64,000 bases of DNA from Cannabis sativa. Lineage: Eukaryota > Streptophyta > Magnoliopsida > Rosales > Cannabaceae. How positions within the stretch are numbered: the first letter of the stretch is position 1; every line of letters starts with the position of its first letter. Below are positions 24,964 through 38,431 of the stretch, piece after piece. The stretch lies in contig NC_083602.1 of NCBI RefSeq assembly GCF_029168945.1, forward strand, positions 60,718,600 through 60,782,599, in the 5' to 3' direction. Below the pieces are notes generated by a model. That model had not been told where the DNA came from, ran no database searches, and worked only from the letters and a program-made list of their open reading frames with translations. The position numbers and the translations under genes were made by a program.

Positions 24964-25122
24964 TAGAGTTTAATAAAATCTCCGGAATTGAGAAATTATA
25001 ACTCTAATGCAAATTTCTAACAATGGGGCCCATAGATAATTAAATTCATAAATAATTATAAAAATAACAGAAATTAGTGCTAATTGTCTTTACTAATCCA
25101 ATTTACTAAAGCGGTCATTACA

Positions 25123-25488
25123 TTTCGCGTCTAGATCTTCCACATGGAGGCTCTTGATAGAATTGTTAGGGCAGTTTTTCCATCCCCGAATGGTTGGCCC
25201 ATGTACTTGAGTACTTGACCTGTCATTCTGCACGACTCTGCCTCGCGGATTGATTGGTTAGCCTAGCCCTGGGGATTGAGCATCCCTTTCTTTCTGCTGG
25301 GATTGGTCAGCTGCTTTTCTATTGTCTGTGGAGCATTGCTCATGGGTCTTCACGGAGGGGCACCCATTACACCCTTCCCTTTATCATTTGTTGGGGTAGA
25401 GGGCCCAACTCCAGGATGGTTAAGTTTCTTAGCAGGAGGGTTTTCCTCGGGAAGGTTAGCTTGAGCTTGTAGCTATGTAAGAATTTCT
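25123..25488 (-). pseudogene. Gypsy gag, N-terminal part
   Basis: Continues the gag region from 22154 across the solo LTR, then is cut by a copia LTR at 25489. On the minus strand it carries CACATGGGCC and CATGTGGAAGATCTAG words typical of the linker region, with stops. The identity rests on its position between gag pieces. Confidence 0.6.
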
Positions 25489-28400
25489 TTTTGGAAATAT
25501 TTTACCAGGTCTAGATTTACTACCATGTATGTTTCATTAACATCCTAATATGAATTCTAAAACAATGAAATAAACACATATAAAGTTTAGGAAACCTTAC
25601 ATTGGGTGCAGCGGAATATAATGACTCCTTCCGTTCAGATCTCTAGCCCTTGATTCCTTTCTGTAGCAGAGCATAATCAAGATCTGAACCTGGATCTCTT
25701 TCTCTCCTTCCTTTGATGCTGATTCTCCTTGTTGTTGTTTGGATTCTTCACAGTCTTACACACTATGATTGAGATACCACTTGATGTGTGTGGGCACTAC
25801 TCTATCACTCAAGGTATTTCGAAATTCAAGAGAAGAAGAAGAAGAGAGGGGCGGCTATGGCTTTTCTCTGAAAGGAACAATATGCAAGTCATAGTTTCCT
25901 GAAGCCAACACTTTCTATTTATAGAATGCCATCTAGGTTTAGGTTAGAATTGTATGGCATTAAAATAATGAAAAAATAAATGGTAAATCCTTTGCATAGT
26001 GGCCAGCCATATAAGGGAAATGGGCCTCACTTTGCAACTTTCCTATTTTGTCATTTTTCAATCCCATTTTCTCAAAAATGAAAAAATTTCCAATTTAACC
26101 ATTTAAATGCCAATTCTAATTACTTAATAACTAAAAATTAATTATTAAATAATATTGTCATTTAATATATTTATTAATTAGACATATAAAGTCTCTTAAT
26201 TAATAAATAAACCTAGAATCTCTTTCCTTTACAATTTCGCCCTTGCTTAGTGAAAATTCATAAAGTAGACATAGTCTAACTTTAGAATTATAATTGATTA
26301 ATTAAATTAACTGAGTCTTACAAGCAGTATGGTCTAACTAGTATGGGGACCATGGGCCTAATAAACCGAGCTTCCAATAAGTCGAACCGAATTTACCAAG
26401 TAAATTCCCTAACTTATTAATTCCTTATTGAATCCACACTTAGAACTTGGAATTGCACTCTCCGTCATATAGAACGCTCTATATGTTCCACGATATAGAT
26501 ACGCTATTAGTTATCCATTGTTATAATCCTAATTTGATCAATGACCCTCTAATAGATGATCTACATTGAATAGGCACTAAATTACCGTTACACCTTCAAT
26601 GTATTTTATTCTTAAAACACTTAGCTCCGTATAAATGATATTTCAGCGAAGTGAAATGAGATCTCTGTTGGATTTTATGCCCTAAATAAAACTCATTTCA
26701 ATATAATCAGATTTACTTATTAATATAGATCAGAAATAACATTTAATGTTGCATGGTTCACATGATTTATTTCATGATTATATGTACATAATGTATAAAT
26801 TCATCTGAAACCCTTTTCACATACTTGATCCTGTTTATTGTGCCGTCAACACATTGGAAAGTAAACATGACTATGTGAATAAAGTTTCCTAGATTTATCA
26901 GACATAGGGTTTTACTGATATGATAATCTACAACAGAGTTTACTTGCATTTGGAGAAGTGCTATTTTCTTTCCAGAGCATTGGTTAAAGTAAAGCTCAGG
27001 TTGGATGCATGGAGTATGCATCGGAAGGGACCGATATTGAACTTTGACTTAGATTTATTAAACTTACCGTAATATCTATTCAAGTCAATATCGCCTAGTT
27101 GATCCTAGATCAAATGTTCTTAATCCTGTTATGATTAGGCTCAATCTTGAAAGGCTATTCGTGTTCTTTGATTTGTTAGTTAAGCCTACTTTTAGGTCAG
27201 GGTGATACGTACATTTTGGGAACACGGTAGTGCAATTGAGTGGGAGCGCTAGCATAAACATGGAATCTATAGCTTCTATCTGGCGAATAGTAAGCAAAGG
27301 ATGATCTCCTTCGAGCTTGACCAAACGAACATAAATGGTGGAGTACTCATTTCACATAAGCTGAAATATCATTTATACGGGGTCAAGTGTTTTAAGGAAT
27401 AAATACATTGTAAGGTGTAACGGTAATTTAATCCCTTTACAGTGTAGATCATTCATATAGAGGATCATTGATCACATTAGGATTATAACAATGGATAACT
27501 AATGATGTGTCTATATGGTGGAACATATAGAGCATTCTATATACTGAGAGTGCAATTCTAAGTTCTATGCGTGGATTCAACGAAGAATTAATAAGTTAGT
27601 GAATTTTAGTGCTAAATTCTTGATCTACTTATTGGAAGCTCGGTTATATAGACCCATGGTCCCCCCACTAGTTGAGATAATATTGCTTGTAAGACACATG
27701 TAATTGGTTTTGATTAATCAATTATAATTCTCAAATTAGACTATGTCTATTTGTGAAATTTTCACTAAGTAAGGGCGAAATTGTAAAGAAAGAGTTTTAG
27801 GGGCATATTTGTTAATTATGATACTTTTTATGGTTCAATTAATAAATATGATAAATGACAATATTATTTAATAATTATTTATAGTTATTAAATAGTTAGA
27901 ATTGGCATTTAAATGGTTGAATTAGGAAATTGGCATTTTTGAGAAAATCAGATACAAAAGGTGTTAAAATTGCAAAATTGCAAAGCCCAAGGCCCAATCC
28001 ATTAAAGGCATGGCCGACCACCTATTGTAGTGTTTTAAATTGATTTTTTCATTATTTTATTGCCATATAATTCAAACCTAACCCTAGTGGAATGCTATAA
28101 ATAGATAGTGAAGGCTTCAGAAAAATAAGACTTTTCTTCAGACTTTCTGATTCAGAAAAACTGAGCCTTCTCTCTCCCTATCTTTAGCTGACCACTCTCT
28201 CTCTTCTTCCTTAGAATTTCGAAATCCTTAGTGTATGAGTAGTGCCCACACACATCAAGCAATACCTCAATCATAGTGAGGAAGATCGTGAAGAAAGATC
28301 ATCAGCAAAGGAGATTCAGCATCAAAGATTCAGAGAAAGAGATCCAGGTTCAGATATTGATAATGCTCTGCTACAGAAAGGAATCAAGGGCTAGATATCT

Positions 28401-29231
28401 GAACGGAAGGAGTCATATTATTCCGCTGCACCCAATGTAAGGTTTCTTTAACTTTATATGTGTTTATTTCATCGTTTTAGAAAGTTCTTATTTAGGATGT
28501 TAATAAACATACTTGTGAGTAGATCTAAGATCCTGGTAAAATAATTTCCAACAATCTCAACCATTTATCTCTGTTTAGCCAAGCTCGAAGGATATCATCG
28601 TTTCACTTCTAATTCCTATAAAAGTTATAGACTCCATATTTATGTTAGCGCTCCCACTCAATTATACTGTCATGTTCCCAAAATGTACGTATCACCCTGA
28701 CCCAAAAGTAGGCTTAACTAACAAATCAAAGAATATGTATAATACTCTTGAGATCGAACCTAACCATATCAGGATTAAGATCATTTGATCTAGGATCAAC
28801 AGGTGATATTGAATTGAATAGATATTACGGTAAATTTTAATATATCTAATCAAAGTTCAATATCAGTCCCTTTCGATGTATACTCCATACATCTGATACT
28901 GGTAAACTTTGCCAATGCCCTGGAAAGGACATAACACTTATCCAAGGTGTAAGAATACCTATCGCTGATTATCATGTCGATAAATCCAGTGAACTGACAA
29001 ATCAGGGAATAAACTTCCGAACATATAATTAAGATTATATTCCACTGTGCTGACAACACTATAATCATTAACAAATTCATATGTTCTGGACTTAAATAGA
29101 ATTCATACATTATATATAATCATGAAATAAATCATGTGAACCATGCAACATAAAATGTTATTTCTGATCTTTATTAATAAGTAAATCTGATTATATTGAA
29201 ATGAGTTTTATTTAGGGCACAAAATCCAACA
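25489..29231 (-). repeat. Copia LTR A, split by LTR B, TSD TTTCT
   Basis: Minus-oriented LTR of a large-LTR copia family. Flanks are TTTCT (25484-25488) and TTTCT (29232-29236). On the minus strand it begins TGTTGGATTTTGTGCCC (29231) and ends TGGTAAAATATTTCCAAAA (the final TG on the plus strand is mutated). Its own sequence is 25489-26665 plus 28555-29231; the middle is the oppositely oriented LTR B. A second copy of the right piece is at 37315-37996. Confidence 0.92.
26666..28554 (+). repeat. Copia LTR B (solo after recombination), TSD ATCTC
   Basis: 1889 bp from TGTTGGATTTTATGCCC to TTTCCAACA, plus orientation, inside LTR A. ATCTC lies on both sides (26661-26665, 28555-28559). It is nearly identical to the LTR at 35427-37314. 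A TATA box (GCTATAAATAGATAG, about 28094) marks its promoter. Confidence 0.93.
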
Positions 29232-29236
29232 TTTCT

Positions 29237-29669
29237 TGCATCCAACATGAGTCTTCTTCCTGCTCCGCTAACCTCCTTTCGGTATCTGCAAGCTCTTGCT
29301 GGAATCATACTACTTCAGGATCCTGCTTGTAGTATTCTTCTTCATACTTTTGGTTGTGATTTTTGTTGTGGTCACCTTTGGTGTCATCTTCATGACCTTC
29401 ATGCTCATCCTCATTAATAGGATCATCAACGACAGGTTCTCTGCGGTGCTGGTCTTCTAGGTGCAAACAATTGTCCACTTTTGATGCTTTCCCGTCCCTC
29501 GCGACACACACTTAGAGTGTTTGTCGGGGGAAGCTGGTTCTTGCCATTGTTGGCGACAATATCCCTACCATCTCGAGTAGGTGGCTTGACCATTGCCTTT
29601 CGGGTTGCAACCATTATGTAGATGACAACTATGGTAAATCTTTCCTCAGCTCTCAATGAAAGCACCAAA
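29237..29669 (-). pseudogene. Gypsy gag N terminus, copy 1
   Basis: The minus-strand frame starts MVATRKAMVKPPTRDGRD (about 29613) and leads into an Asp/Glu/His-rich stretch (DEHEGHEDDTKGDHNKNHN) and a coiled-coil-like QQELADTERRLAEQEE after one stop. The N terminus fits gag of Tat-like gypsy elements. The primer-binding region, with TTGGTGCTTTCATTGAGAGC, is upstream at about 29655-29675. Confidence 0.7.
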
Positions 29670-30528
29670 AAATTTACCAAAATTTTTGGAAACCAAATAT
29701 AAAGTAATTAAGCTTAAGAAAGAAATAAATCAAAGAAGAAGAAGCTAGGATTTTGAAGTGGTTGGGGCGTTACTGAGCCTTAATCCACGAGTCAATATTA
29801 TTGAGCTAGAAAAGCTTCAAAGTATATTTACACAAATATTTTTTTCCTAGCTGAAGAACTCTAATTCTTAGCTCTTAGTAGTAGAAAAATGATTTCTCCA
29901 CTAATCCTCTTGCATGAAGAGATCATGTTCTATTCATAGGCAAGATCCGAGTATGGGTGAACCTGGATCTGATAGGATTTAGAGGTGTCAACTAGGCCTT
30001 GATGGGATAAAATACAATATGTATTTACTTTTGGCCAATTGGGTGAGACCCAATTCATGAGATTATGATTGTTTGTAGGAGTGGAGACCGATTATGATGC
30101 CACGTGTTGTGAGTTGCTGTGTTGGTACTGAGAATGTCAGAGAATATGGCGTTAGACAAAAACCGTGATTGCCTTTTGGTGGTACACACACTCCTTGAGT
30201 CTGACGTAGGGGACAAACTCCTGACATGGTGGGGCCTCGTGTTTGGAGGTCGTCATGTAGGATGATATTCGAAGGCTTTTCGATGTCTCTTCAATTTTGT
30301 GTGCCCAAATTACCCCATTACGGCATCCAAATTGATGATGATGGACTTTTTGCCTTCTGGGCCAAACAACATTTCTAGGACTGAAATGGTATGGCCTTAT
30401 CCCGTTTGTAAGTTGGACTTACATCCGAATCTGGAGCCATAACTCAACTTTGTAATTGGGGTTGACGTGCTAACTTGACTGCCCAAGAATGAGCCTATTT
30501 TAGTTGATATTGGATTTTTGAAAATGCA
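29670..30528 (-). repeat. Gypsy 5' LTR, copy 1
   Basis: Sequence between the gag leader and the point where homology to copy 2 ends. On the minus strand it probably starts TGCATTTTCAAAAATCC (30528). Compare copy 2 at 38432-39291. The inner boundary is approximate. Confidence 0.65.
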
Positions 30529-30538
30529 CCTGTCCCTT

Positions 30539-33500
30539 TTACAGAACTCAATTTCGATTTTATTTGAATTAGTTATGAATTTTTGAAGATTTGAAAAAAT
30601 CGGAGTTGTGCTGAAATTTTCCTGCGATCGCGAAAACTGTCCGTGCAGCTCATAATTTTTTCGTTTTTCTTCGATTTTTCATGCTTTTTCATGGAATTAA
30701 CTTCCGATTTTTTGTGTAGTTCTATATATATACTATTACTATTCCTAATTCAATTCTAATTATCATTTTGAATTAATTTAATATTTTTTAAATTTAATTC
30801 AAGATATTAGTGTAATTTGAATTTGAATAGAATTAGTATCTATCTTCTTGCTTAAAAATCTATCTTATTTTAAAATTTGATTATATCTTATCTTATTTTA
30901 AATTTAAAATAAGATAATTATAATCATGTAATTTTTAAATGATATAAGATATTTTGCTAATTTTTTAAATTTTGTTATTTTATTTATTTAAATTACATTT
31001 AAAATTTGAAAAAGATATTCGTTTATCTTTTCTAATTTTTTATTTAATTTTTATTTATAAAATAACATTTAAATTTTAAAAGTAGTTAACAAATTTTGAA
31101 ATGATATTTAGGTTGGTTGAAACTTAATTTTTCAAAATTGTACGTTTAATTTTAAATTTAAATTTTTTTAAAAAAATTTCGAATATTTCAATTTTTTTAA
31201 ATTTTCGAAAATATTTTTTTTATTTAATTAAAAATTTCGAAATTATTTATTTATTTAAAATTAAATAAATCCTACATCCAACTATCCAGCTAACCTTGTT
31301 GCAGGAGTATGTGTTTTAGCTTGTTTGTAAGTTTTCAAAACCTATTATTACTTGATTGCAAATAGCCATGGTTACTTTTTGCCAGATCTAATGATCTGAT
31401 GGCTCCCTTGGTCAAGTTAATAATTTGTAACAGGTATATTTACAATCTTCTTTCATCTGTGTATGACCTAGCAACATGATAGGACCCATCCAAAGTGTGC
31501 CTGTGTGAGCCTATGTGTTTAATTTTATTATAGATGCATATAGGTTGCTGTTGCTAAAATAAATTATCATAGTTCTTGATAGAATTTATTTATGCCCATT
31601 TAGTTTTTGGGCCTATTCAATTAATAACAGTTGTTCTAATTAAGGTTAAATTAATTAGTCAAAGGAAAATCTAGATAGATGATATTTTTGTTTGAAGTAT
31701 TTTTCTAGTGTATTTAATTAAATAGAAAATTAATATTTAAGTTGATTTTCATCATCATACTTAAATATTTGAAATTTTTCTTATATATTTAATTAAATAG
31801 GAAAATTATATTTTTTGTTGTAAATTAATTTTATTAATTAATTTTGGGCCAACATTAAATTAGAATAATTTTTCCAGGATTTATTTTTTATTTTAATATG
31901 CATTTTTTCGAAAATTGTATTCTTAAATACTTTAATTTTTCGAAATGCAATATATATTTATAGAAAATTAAATTTGAGTTGTAAATTAATTTAAATTAAT
32001 TTTGTAACAACTTAAATTGAATATTTTTCTAAATATTTATTGGAAATTATTACTAAGATGGAAATAATTCATGTTATTTTCATATCCATCTAAGTAAAAT
32101 TTATAAATATTAAATTTATATTTATATTTAGAATTTTTCATTCTAAATTGGAAATTTTAATAAATATATATTTAAAATAAATAGATTAAATAAAGAGAAT
32201 CAAATAAAATACAACTCTCTTTAAATAATGAGCTTTTAATCAAGAGACATTCGATCTCCATTGTGGGTTTTACACCGCGTTTGTTTTAGTGAGTAATCCT
32301 CCCTAATGGAGGAACGTTCATTAGCAATTTCGCACCGTTTAATCTCGAATGATAAGTAGTTTGTAAGTGTTTTGTATGGTATGGATCACCCTAATGGTGG
32401 CGACCATACTTGACTTGCAAATTGAGAAACAATGGCGGAAGCTCATAAGATAGAATTGCCTTGACTCTCGCCTAAACGGGACAACGCTGAATTCCAATCT
32501 TGATCGAATAAAAGGTTGCTAGAATGGTTATCATTTTAGATGAGCTGAAAACTCTATTCAATGGATGCTGCTTTGACTCTCGCCTAAACGGGACACTGTA
32601 TCAGTTTGTTGAAAACCTTGGAAATTATTTAGGATTGTATGTTTTAGTATTTTCACTGGTCATTCCTACTTGCTATATGTTTAATAATTTTTGAATTGTG
32701 TATGAATTTATATTGAACCATGTTATTTTCTGTTATTAAATTGTAGTTTAATTTCGAATCTTCATTGTTGGTCTAACATGTTTGTTTATCTAATGAGATA
32801 AATCCCTAATGGATTTTCACCATTAGACATACATAATAGTGTAAGATCTCGAAAGATAAATATTGTATATGCAACATCTAGCTGTTCATCAATTGATGAC
32901 ACCTTAGACTAGTATTTTTACAATATGAAACAAAAAGATTACATAAATAAGATTACTTTGTCTTTCGCTAATCGAAGCATCGTTGGATTCTTATTTATAA
33001 ACGAAATTATCCTAATTCCTCTTAGCTTATTCATTTCGAATTAGCTTCAAAACATATCATTGGATGAATGGTCTATAAATCATTTCATGTCATTATATAT
33101 TTTCTCTTAAGAAATTGAATGACGCATATGATTATAATCCCGAAATTCTATTCCCAATTGATATAAAACCTCAATCTTAGAAATCTCCTACTTGTATGGG
33201 CAAATCTGACTTAGAGTTTGTATTAGTAGTGCTGGTCCAAGATAGAATTACTCATTATATTTGGTATAAATTTAAGTTTTTGACTTTAATTTTAGATTAC
33301 CAATAGAAATTTTCTTATATTTCTAATTCCAGAATACAATACAGTTACACTTTCTCAAGTGTTTATTATCCATCTTATATTAATGGATTAAAACTGTATG
33401 GAATATGAGTTAGGTATTCTGTGACCAGGATCCACTTGCAGTATTCTATGAACTCGTTGATGTAACTATACCTAAGTCATCAAAAGACACTACCATATTT

Positions 33501-35426
33501 TTTTTAATCTATGGCATTTGTATCTTGTTCATAGTGAATTTGACATGATCAATCTCTGCAAAGAGTTAATATGCCTATATCCACTGAAAGTAGTTCATCT
33601 CATTCGCAGATGGATGTACATTCAGGGGTGGATATGAGTTTTTCGTTGTATTCTTAAAACGATAACTCTAGATTATACCTTTTAGCAAAGAAATTTGAAA
33701 TGTTTGAAAAATTTCATTAATTTCTAGCAATGGTTAAAACCATTAAGGTAAGTGGTTAAAGATCTTGCGAACTGATAGGGGTGGAGAAATAGTTAGTAGA
33801 TATGCAGTTCAAAGATCATTAAATTGATTTTTGAATTATATCCAAACTTACCTCCCCAGAAATTTCGAGTTGCATGTTGATGATTAGTTACTAGTCGTTG
33901 CCTAATTCCTTCTATGGTAATACAATTTCAGAATGATGTAATGGTTGTATACTTAATGTAAATCATTACTAGATTCATGGATGACCTAATCAAAATCTTA
34001 AGAAAAGCTAGAACCATTAACCATGGTTTGTTAGCTATTCTAAGTGATTAGGGGTGGACCATCCCATTGTCAATAGATAAGAAAGTGTTTGTTCAAACAA
34101 ATACTACTTTTCTAAGAAAATGACTAAGTCTGAAAAACAAGTAGCAAATAAAGGAGATATTTAATTCTTGATTCCAAAAGTGTTCTATCATCTTATATAA
34201 CATATGATGATCCCACTACCTCTGTTGTCTTGTCACAACCAAAGAGGTTAATACCATTTAGTTTTCTTCGACATAATTCACGGTACCTTGTCGTAGTGGG
34301 AGAGTTTCTAGGAACTCACCTTCTTATGACTTGGGAGATACTAGTGATTAAAATCCATTGTGAGTTTAAACAAGTAATGGATTGTCAAGATAAGAAACTA
34401 AGAAGAAAGCCAATAGAACTATGGTTTAATCCATTCACATGGAGTAACCTAAAGTTTTCTATTACAAGGACATAAAAGGAAATTTTCGTTTATAAGTCCA
34501 TTCAATGGACTTAACAAAACTTCCTGTTCCTAGTATTATAGGTTTGAGTTTATCTAAACCTATGGCTTGTGGTATACCTGGTAATTACTTACTCTAATGC
34601 AAGCAACTTACTTTAGTAAGATGCTGAAGCATTTTCTTTCTAATGGCAATCTATAGAAGCTTCACAACTTCTTAGGTATAGATTTTATTTATCTAAGGAA
34701 AAGTCTTAACTATTCCAAAAAAGATAAAGCCATGAAAGAATTTCTTACATCAATAGTGAGAGGTCTTAGATATGCTTTTGTATGCCTTAGACCAGACACC
34801 TGCTGTTGAGTGGGAGTAATGAGTAGGTATCAGATTAATCCAAGAGAAGAACATTGGAAGACAATCAAGTAAATCCTAAGATAAAGAAGAGGAACTATAT
34901 GTTAGTCTATAAGGGTGTGTTTAAAACTCTTAGACTACACCATATCAGATTTCAAAATTTGCCTTTGTGCTAGTAAATCTTTCTGATAAGATGGTGATTA
35001 CTCTGGGGGTGGAATAGTGATTTTGGAGAAGTGTAAAAACCTATCTGAAGTCTCTAGGTCTACCAGAGAGGGACTGAATGTTAAAGCTGCAGGAAAGGTA
35101 CTTATTCAGTCTAAGGAAAGTTCTATACATCTTTGGCACCATTCCAAATTGCCTTAAACTACTAGTGTTAATTTCCTGATTAACCAAAAGTAGTTGCCAA
35201 AGGTATAGAATCTAGTGTCCCAAGAGAGTAGACATATAGAGAGGAATTTCACATTATCAATGATTTTGTGATTAAGGAAGAGTAATGGTGGAGAAAAGGT
35301 TGTGGTTAATTCAACCTTTCAGATCCTATTACGAGGAGTTTACTACTACTACACTTGATTTGTATATCAAGGTGTTGAGATTATTTGAAATGCACTTTTT
35401 GTTTTATATTAGTGCAAGTGGGAGTT
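30539..35426 (+). pseudogene. Copia internal region, decayed gag-pol
   Basis: Opens with a leader containing CCTGCGATCGCG and TTTTTTCGTTTTTCTTCG, then a long AT-rich stretch (30.7-32.2 kb). Pol relics follow on the plus strand: integrase VKDLRTDRGGEIVSRY (about 33755), the RT/RNase H hinge YAFVCLRPDT and SRYQINPREEHWKTIK (about 34770-34875), an RNase H ILRSVKTYLKS-like block (about 35010) and a terminal HIINDFVIKEE block (about 35255). A polypurine tract (AAGTGGGAG) touches the 3' LTR. Stops are everywhere. The primer-binding site and 5' LTR are missing at 30539, where gypsy-flank sequence abuts. Confidence 0.8.
32440..32600 (+). repeat. Short duplicated phrase in copia leader region
   Basis: The phrase TTGACTCTCGCCTAAACGGG, followed by ACA, occurs twice, near 32460 and 32570, about 110 bp apart, each after a GAATTGCC or ATGCTGC context. 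No function inferred. Confidence 0.7.
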
Positions 35427-37314
35427 TGTTGGGTTTTATGCCCTAAATAAAACTCATTTCAATATAATTAGATTTACTTATTAATATAGATCAGAAATAA
35501 CATTTAATGTTGCATGGTTCACATGATTTATTTCATGATTATATGTACATAATGTATAAATTCATCTGAAACCCTTTTCACATATTTGATCCTGTTTATT
35601 GTGCCGTCAACACATTGGAAAGTAAACATGACTATGTGAATAAAGTTTCCTAGATTTATCAGACATAGGGTTTTACTGATATGATAATCTACAACAGAGT
35701 TATCTTGCATTTGGAGAAGTGCTATGTTCTTTCCAGAGCATTGGTTAAAGTAAAGCTCAGGTTGGATGCATGGAGTATGCATCGGAAGGGACCGATATTG
35801 AACTTTGACTTAGATTTATTAAACTTACCGTAATATCTATTCAAGTCAATATCGCCTAGTTGATCCTAGATCAAATGTTCTTAATCCTGTTATGATTAGG
35901 CTCAATCTTGAAAGGCTATTCGTGTTCTTTGATTTGTTAGTTAAGCCTACTTTTAGGTCAGGGTGATACGTACATTTTGGGAACACGGTAGTGCAATTGA
36001 GTGGGAGCGCTAGCATAAACATGGAATCTGTAGCTTCTATCTGGCGAATAGTAAGCAAAGGATGATCTCCTTCGAGCTTGACCAAACGAACATAAATGGT
36101 GGAGTACTCATTTCACATAAGCTGAAATATCATTTATACGGGGTCAAGTGTTTTAAGGAATAAATACATTGTAAGGTGTAACGGTAATTTAATCCCTTTA
36201 CAGTGTAGATCATTCATATAGAGGATCATTGATCACATTAGGATTATAACAATGGATAACTAATGATGTGTCTATATGGTGGAACATATAGAGCATTCTA
36301 TATACTGAGAGTGCAATTCTAAGTTCTATGCGTGGATTCAACGAAGAATTAATAAGTTAGTGAATTTTAGTGCTAAATTCTTGATCTACTTATTGGAAGC
36401 TCGGTTATATAGACCCATGGTCCCCCCACTAGTTGAGATAATATTGCTTGTAAGACTCATGTAATTGTTTTTGATTAATCAATTATAATTCTCAAATTAG
36501 ACTATGTCTATTTGTGAAATTTTCACTAAGTAAGGGCGAAATTGTAAAAAAAGAGTTTTAGGGGCATATTTGTTAATTATGATACTTTGTATGGTTCAAT
36601 TAATAAATATGATAAATGACAATATTATTTAATAATTATTTATAGTTATTAAATAGTTAGAATTGGCATTTAAATGGTTGAATTAGGAAATTGGCATTTT
36701 TGAGAAAATCAGATACAAAAGGTGTTAAAATTGCAAAATTGCAAAGCCCAAGGCCCAATCCATTAAAGGCATGGCCGGCCACCTATTGTAGTGTTTTAAA
36801 TTGATTTTTTCATTATTTTAATGCCATATAATTCAAACCTAACCCTAGTGGAATGCTATAAATAGATAGTGAAGGCTTCAGAAAAATAAGACTTTTCTTC
36901 AGACTTTCTGATTCAGAAAAACTGAGCCTTCTCTCTCCCTATCTTTAGCTGACCACTCTCTCTCTTCTTCCTTAGAATTTCGAAATCCTTAGTGTATGAG
37001 TAGTGCCCACACACATCAAGCAATACCTCAATCATAGTGAGGAAGATCGTGAAGAAAGATCATCAGCAAAGGAGATTCAGCATCAAAGATTCAGAGAAAG
37101 AGATCCAGGTTCAGATATTGATAATGCTCTGCTACAGAAAGGAATCAAGGGCTAGATATCTGAACGGAAGGAGTCATATTATTCCGCTGCACCCAATGTA
37201 AGGTTTCTTTAACTTTATATGTGTTTATTTCATCGTTTTAGAAAGTTCTTATTTAGGATGTTAATAAACATACTTGTGAGTAGATCTAAGATCCTGGTAA
37301 AATAATTTCCAACA
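35427..37314 (+). repeat. Copia 3' LTR
   Basis: 1888 bp, TGTTGGGTTTTATGCCC to TTTCCAACA, preceded by the polypurine tract and followed by ATCTC (37315-37319), the same duplication that flanks LTR B. This shows that both LTRs derive from one insertion. Confidence 0.93.
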
Positions 37315-37996
37315 ATCTCAACCATTTATCTCTGTTTAGCCAAGCTCGAAGGATATCATCGTTTCACTTCTAATTCCTATAGAAGTTATAGACTCCATAT
37401 TTATGTTAGCGCTCCCACTCAATTATACTATCATGTTCCCAAAATGTACGTATCACCCTGACCCAAAAGTAGGCTTAACTAACAAATCAAAGAACATGTA
37501 TAATACTCTTGAGATCGAACCTAACCATATCAGGATTAAGATCATTTGATCTAGGATCAACAGGTGATATTGAATTGAATAGATATTACGGTAAATTTTA
37601 ATATATCTAATCAAAGTTCAATATCAGTCCCTTCCGATGTATACTCCATACATTTGATACTGGTAAACTTTGCCAATGCCCTGGAAAGGACATAACACTT
37701 ATCCAAGGTGTAAGAATACCTATCGCTGATTATCATGTCAGTCTAAATCCAGTGAACTGACAAATCAGGGAATAAACTTCCGAACATATAATTAAGATTA
37801 TATTCCACTGTGCTGACAACACTATAATCATTAACAAATTCATATGTTCTGGACTTAAATAGAATTCATACATTATATATATAATCATGAAATAAATCAT
37901 GTGAACCATGCAACATAAAATGTTATTTCTGATCTTTATTAATAAGTAAATCTGATTATATTGAAATGAGTTTTATTTAGGGCACAAAATCCAACA
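37315..37996 (-). repeat. LTR A right piece, copy 2
   Basis: Duplicate of 28555-29231, ending CCAACA and followed by TTTCT. Confidence 0.9.
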
Positions 37997-38001
37997 TTTC
38001 T

Positions 38002-38431
38002 TGCATCCAACATGAGTCTTCTTCCTGCTCTGCTAACCTCCTTTGGGTATCTGCAAGCTTTTGCTGGAATCATACTACTTCAGGATCCTGCTTGTAGTAT
38101 TCTTCTTCATACTTTTGGTTGTGATTTTTGTTGTGGTCACCTATGGTGTCATCTTCATGACCTTCATGCTCATCCTTGTTAATAGGATCATCAACGACAG
38201 GTTCTCTGTGGTACTGGTCTTCTAGGTGCAAACAATTGTCCACTTTTGATGCTTTTCCTTCCCTCGCGACACACACTTGAGTGTTTGTCGGGGGGAGCTG
38301 GTTCTTGACATCGTTGGCGAAATATCCCTACCATCTCGAGTAGGTGGCTTGACTACTGCCTTTCGGGTTGCAACCATTGTTGTAGATGACAACTACGACA
38401 AATCTTTCCTCAGCTCTCAATGAAAGCACCA
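38002..38431 (-). pseudogene. Gypsy gag N terminus, copy 2
   Basis: Copy 2 of the gag start. The acidic frame (EHEGHEDDTIGDHNKNHN, about 38150) remains, with a one-base loss near 38320 (CGTTGGCGAAATATC against CGACAATATC) that breaks the reading frame seen in copy 1. Confidence 0.65.

Larger units (their letters stand above)
22155..25122 (-). repeat. Solo LTR, gypsy-type family 1, TSD TTTCG
   Basis: Perfect 5-bp duplications TTTCG flank it (22150-22154 and 25123-25127). On the plus strand it begins TGTAACGCCCTAATGC and ends GCGGTCATTACA. Inside are a (GA)n run and a MITE-like insert. It sits in the gag of the host gypsy element. Confidence 0.92.
26666..30538 (+). repeat. Duplicated block, copy 1 (3.87 kb)
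   Basis: Copy 1 of a block matched by 35427-39301 at about 98-99 percent by eye. It comprises LTR B, the right piece of LTR A, the gypsy gag start and leader, the gypsy 5' LTR and about 10 bp beyond it. Homology stops at GCACCTGTCCCTT in both copies. Confidence 0.93.

Noticed and set aside
26767..27324. 79-84 codon minus frames, repeated at 35528-36085
   Set aside because: They lie on the antisense strand of copia LTRs and recur only because the LTR is duplicated.
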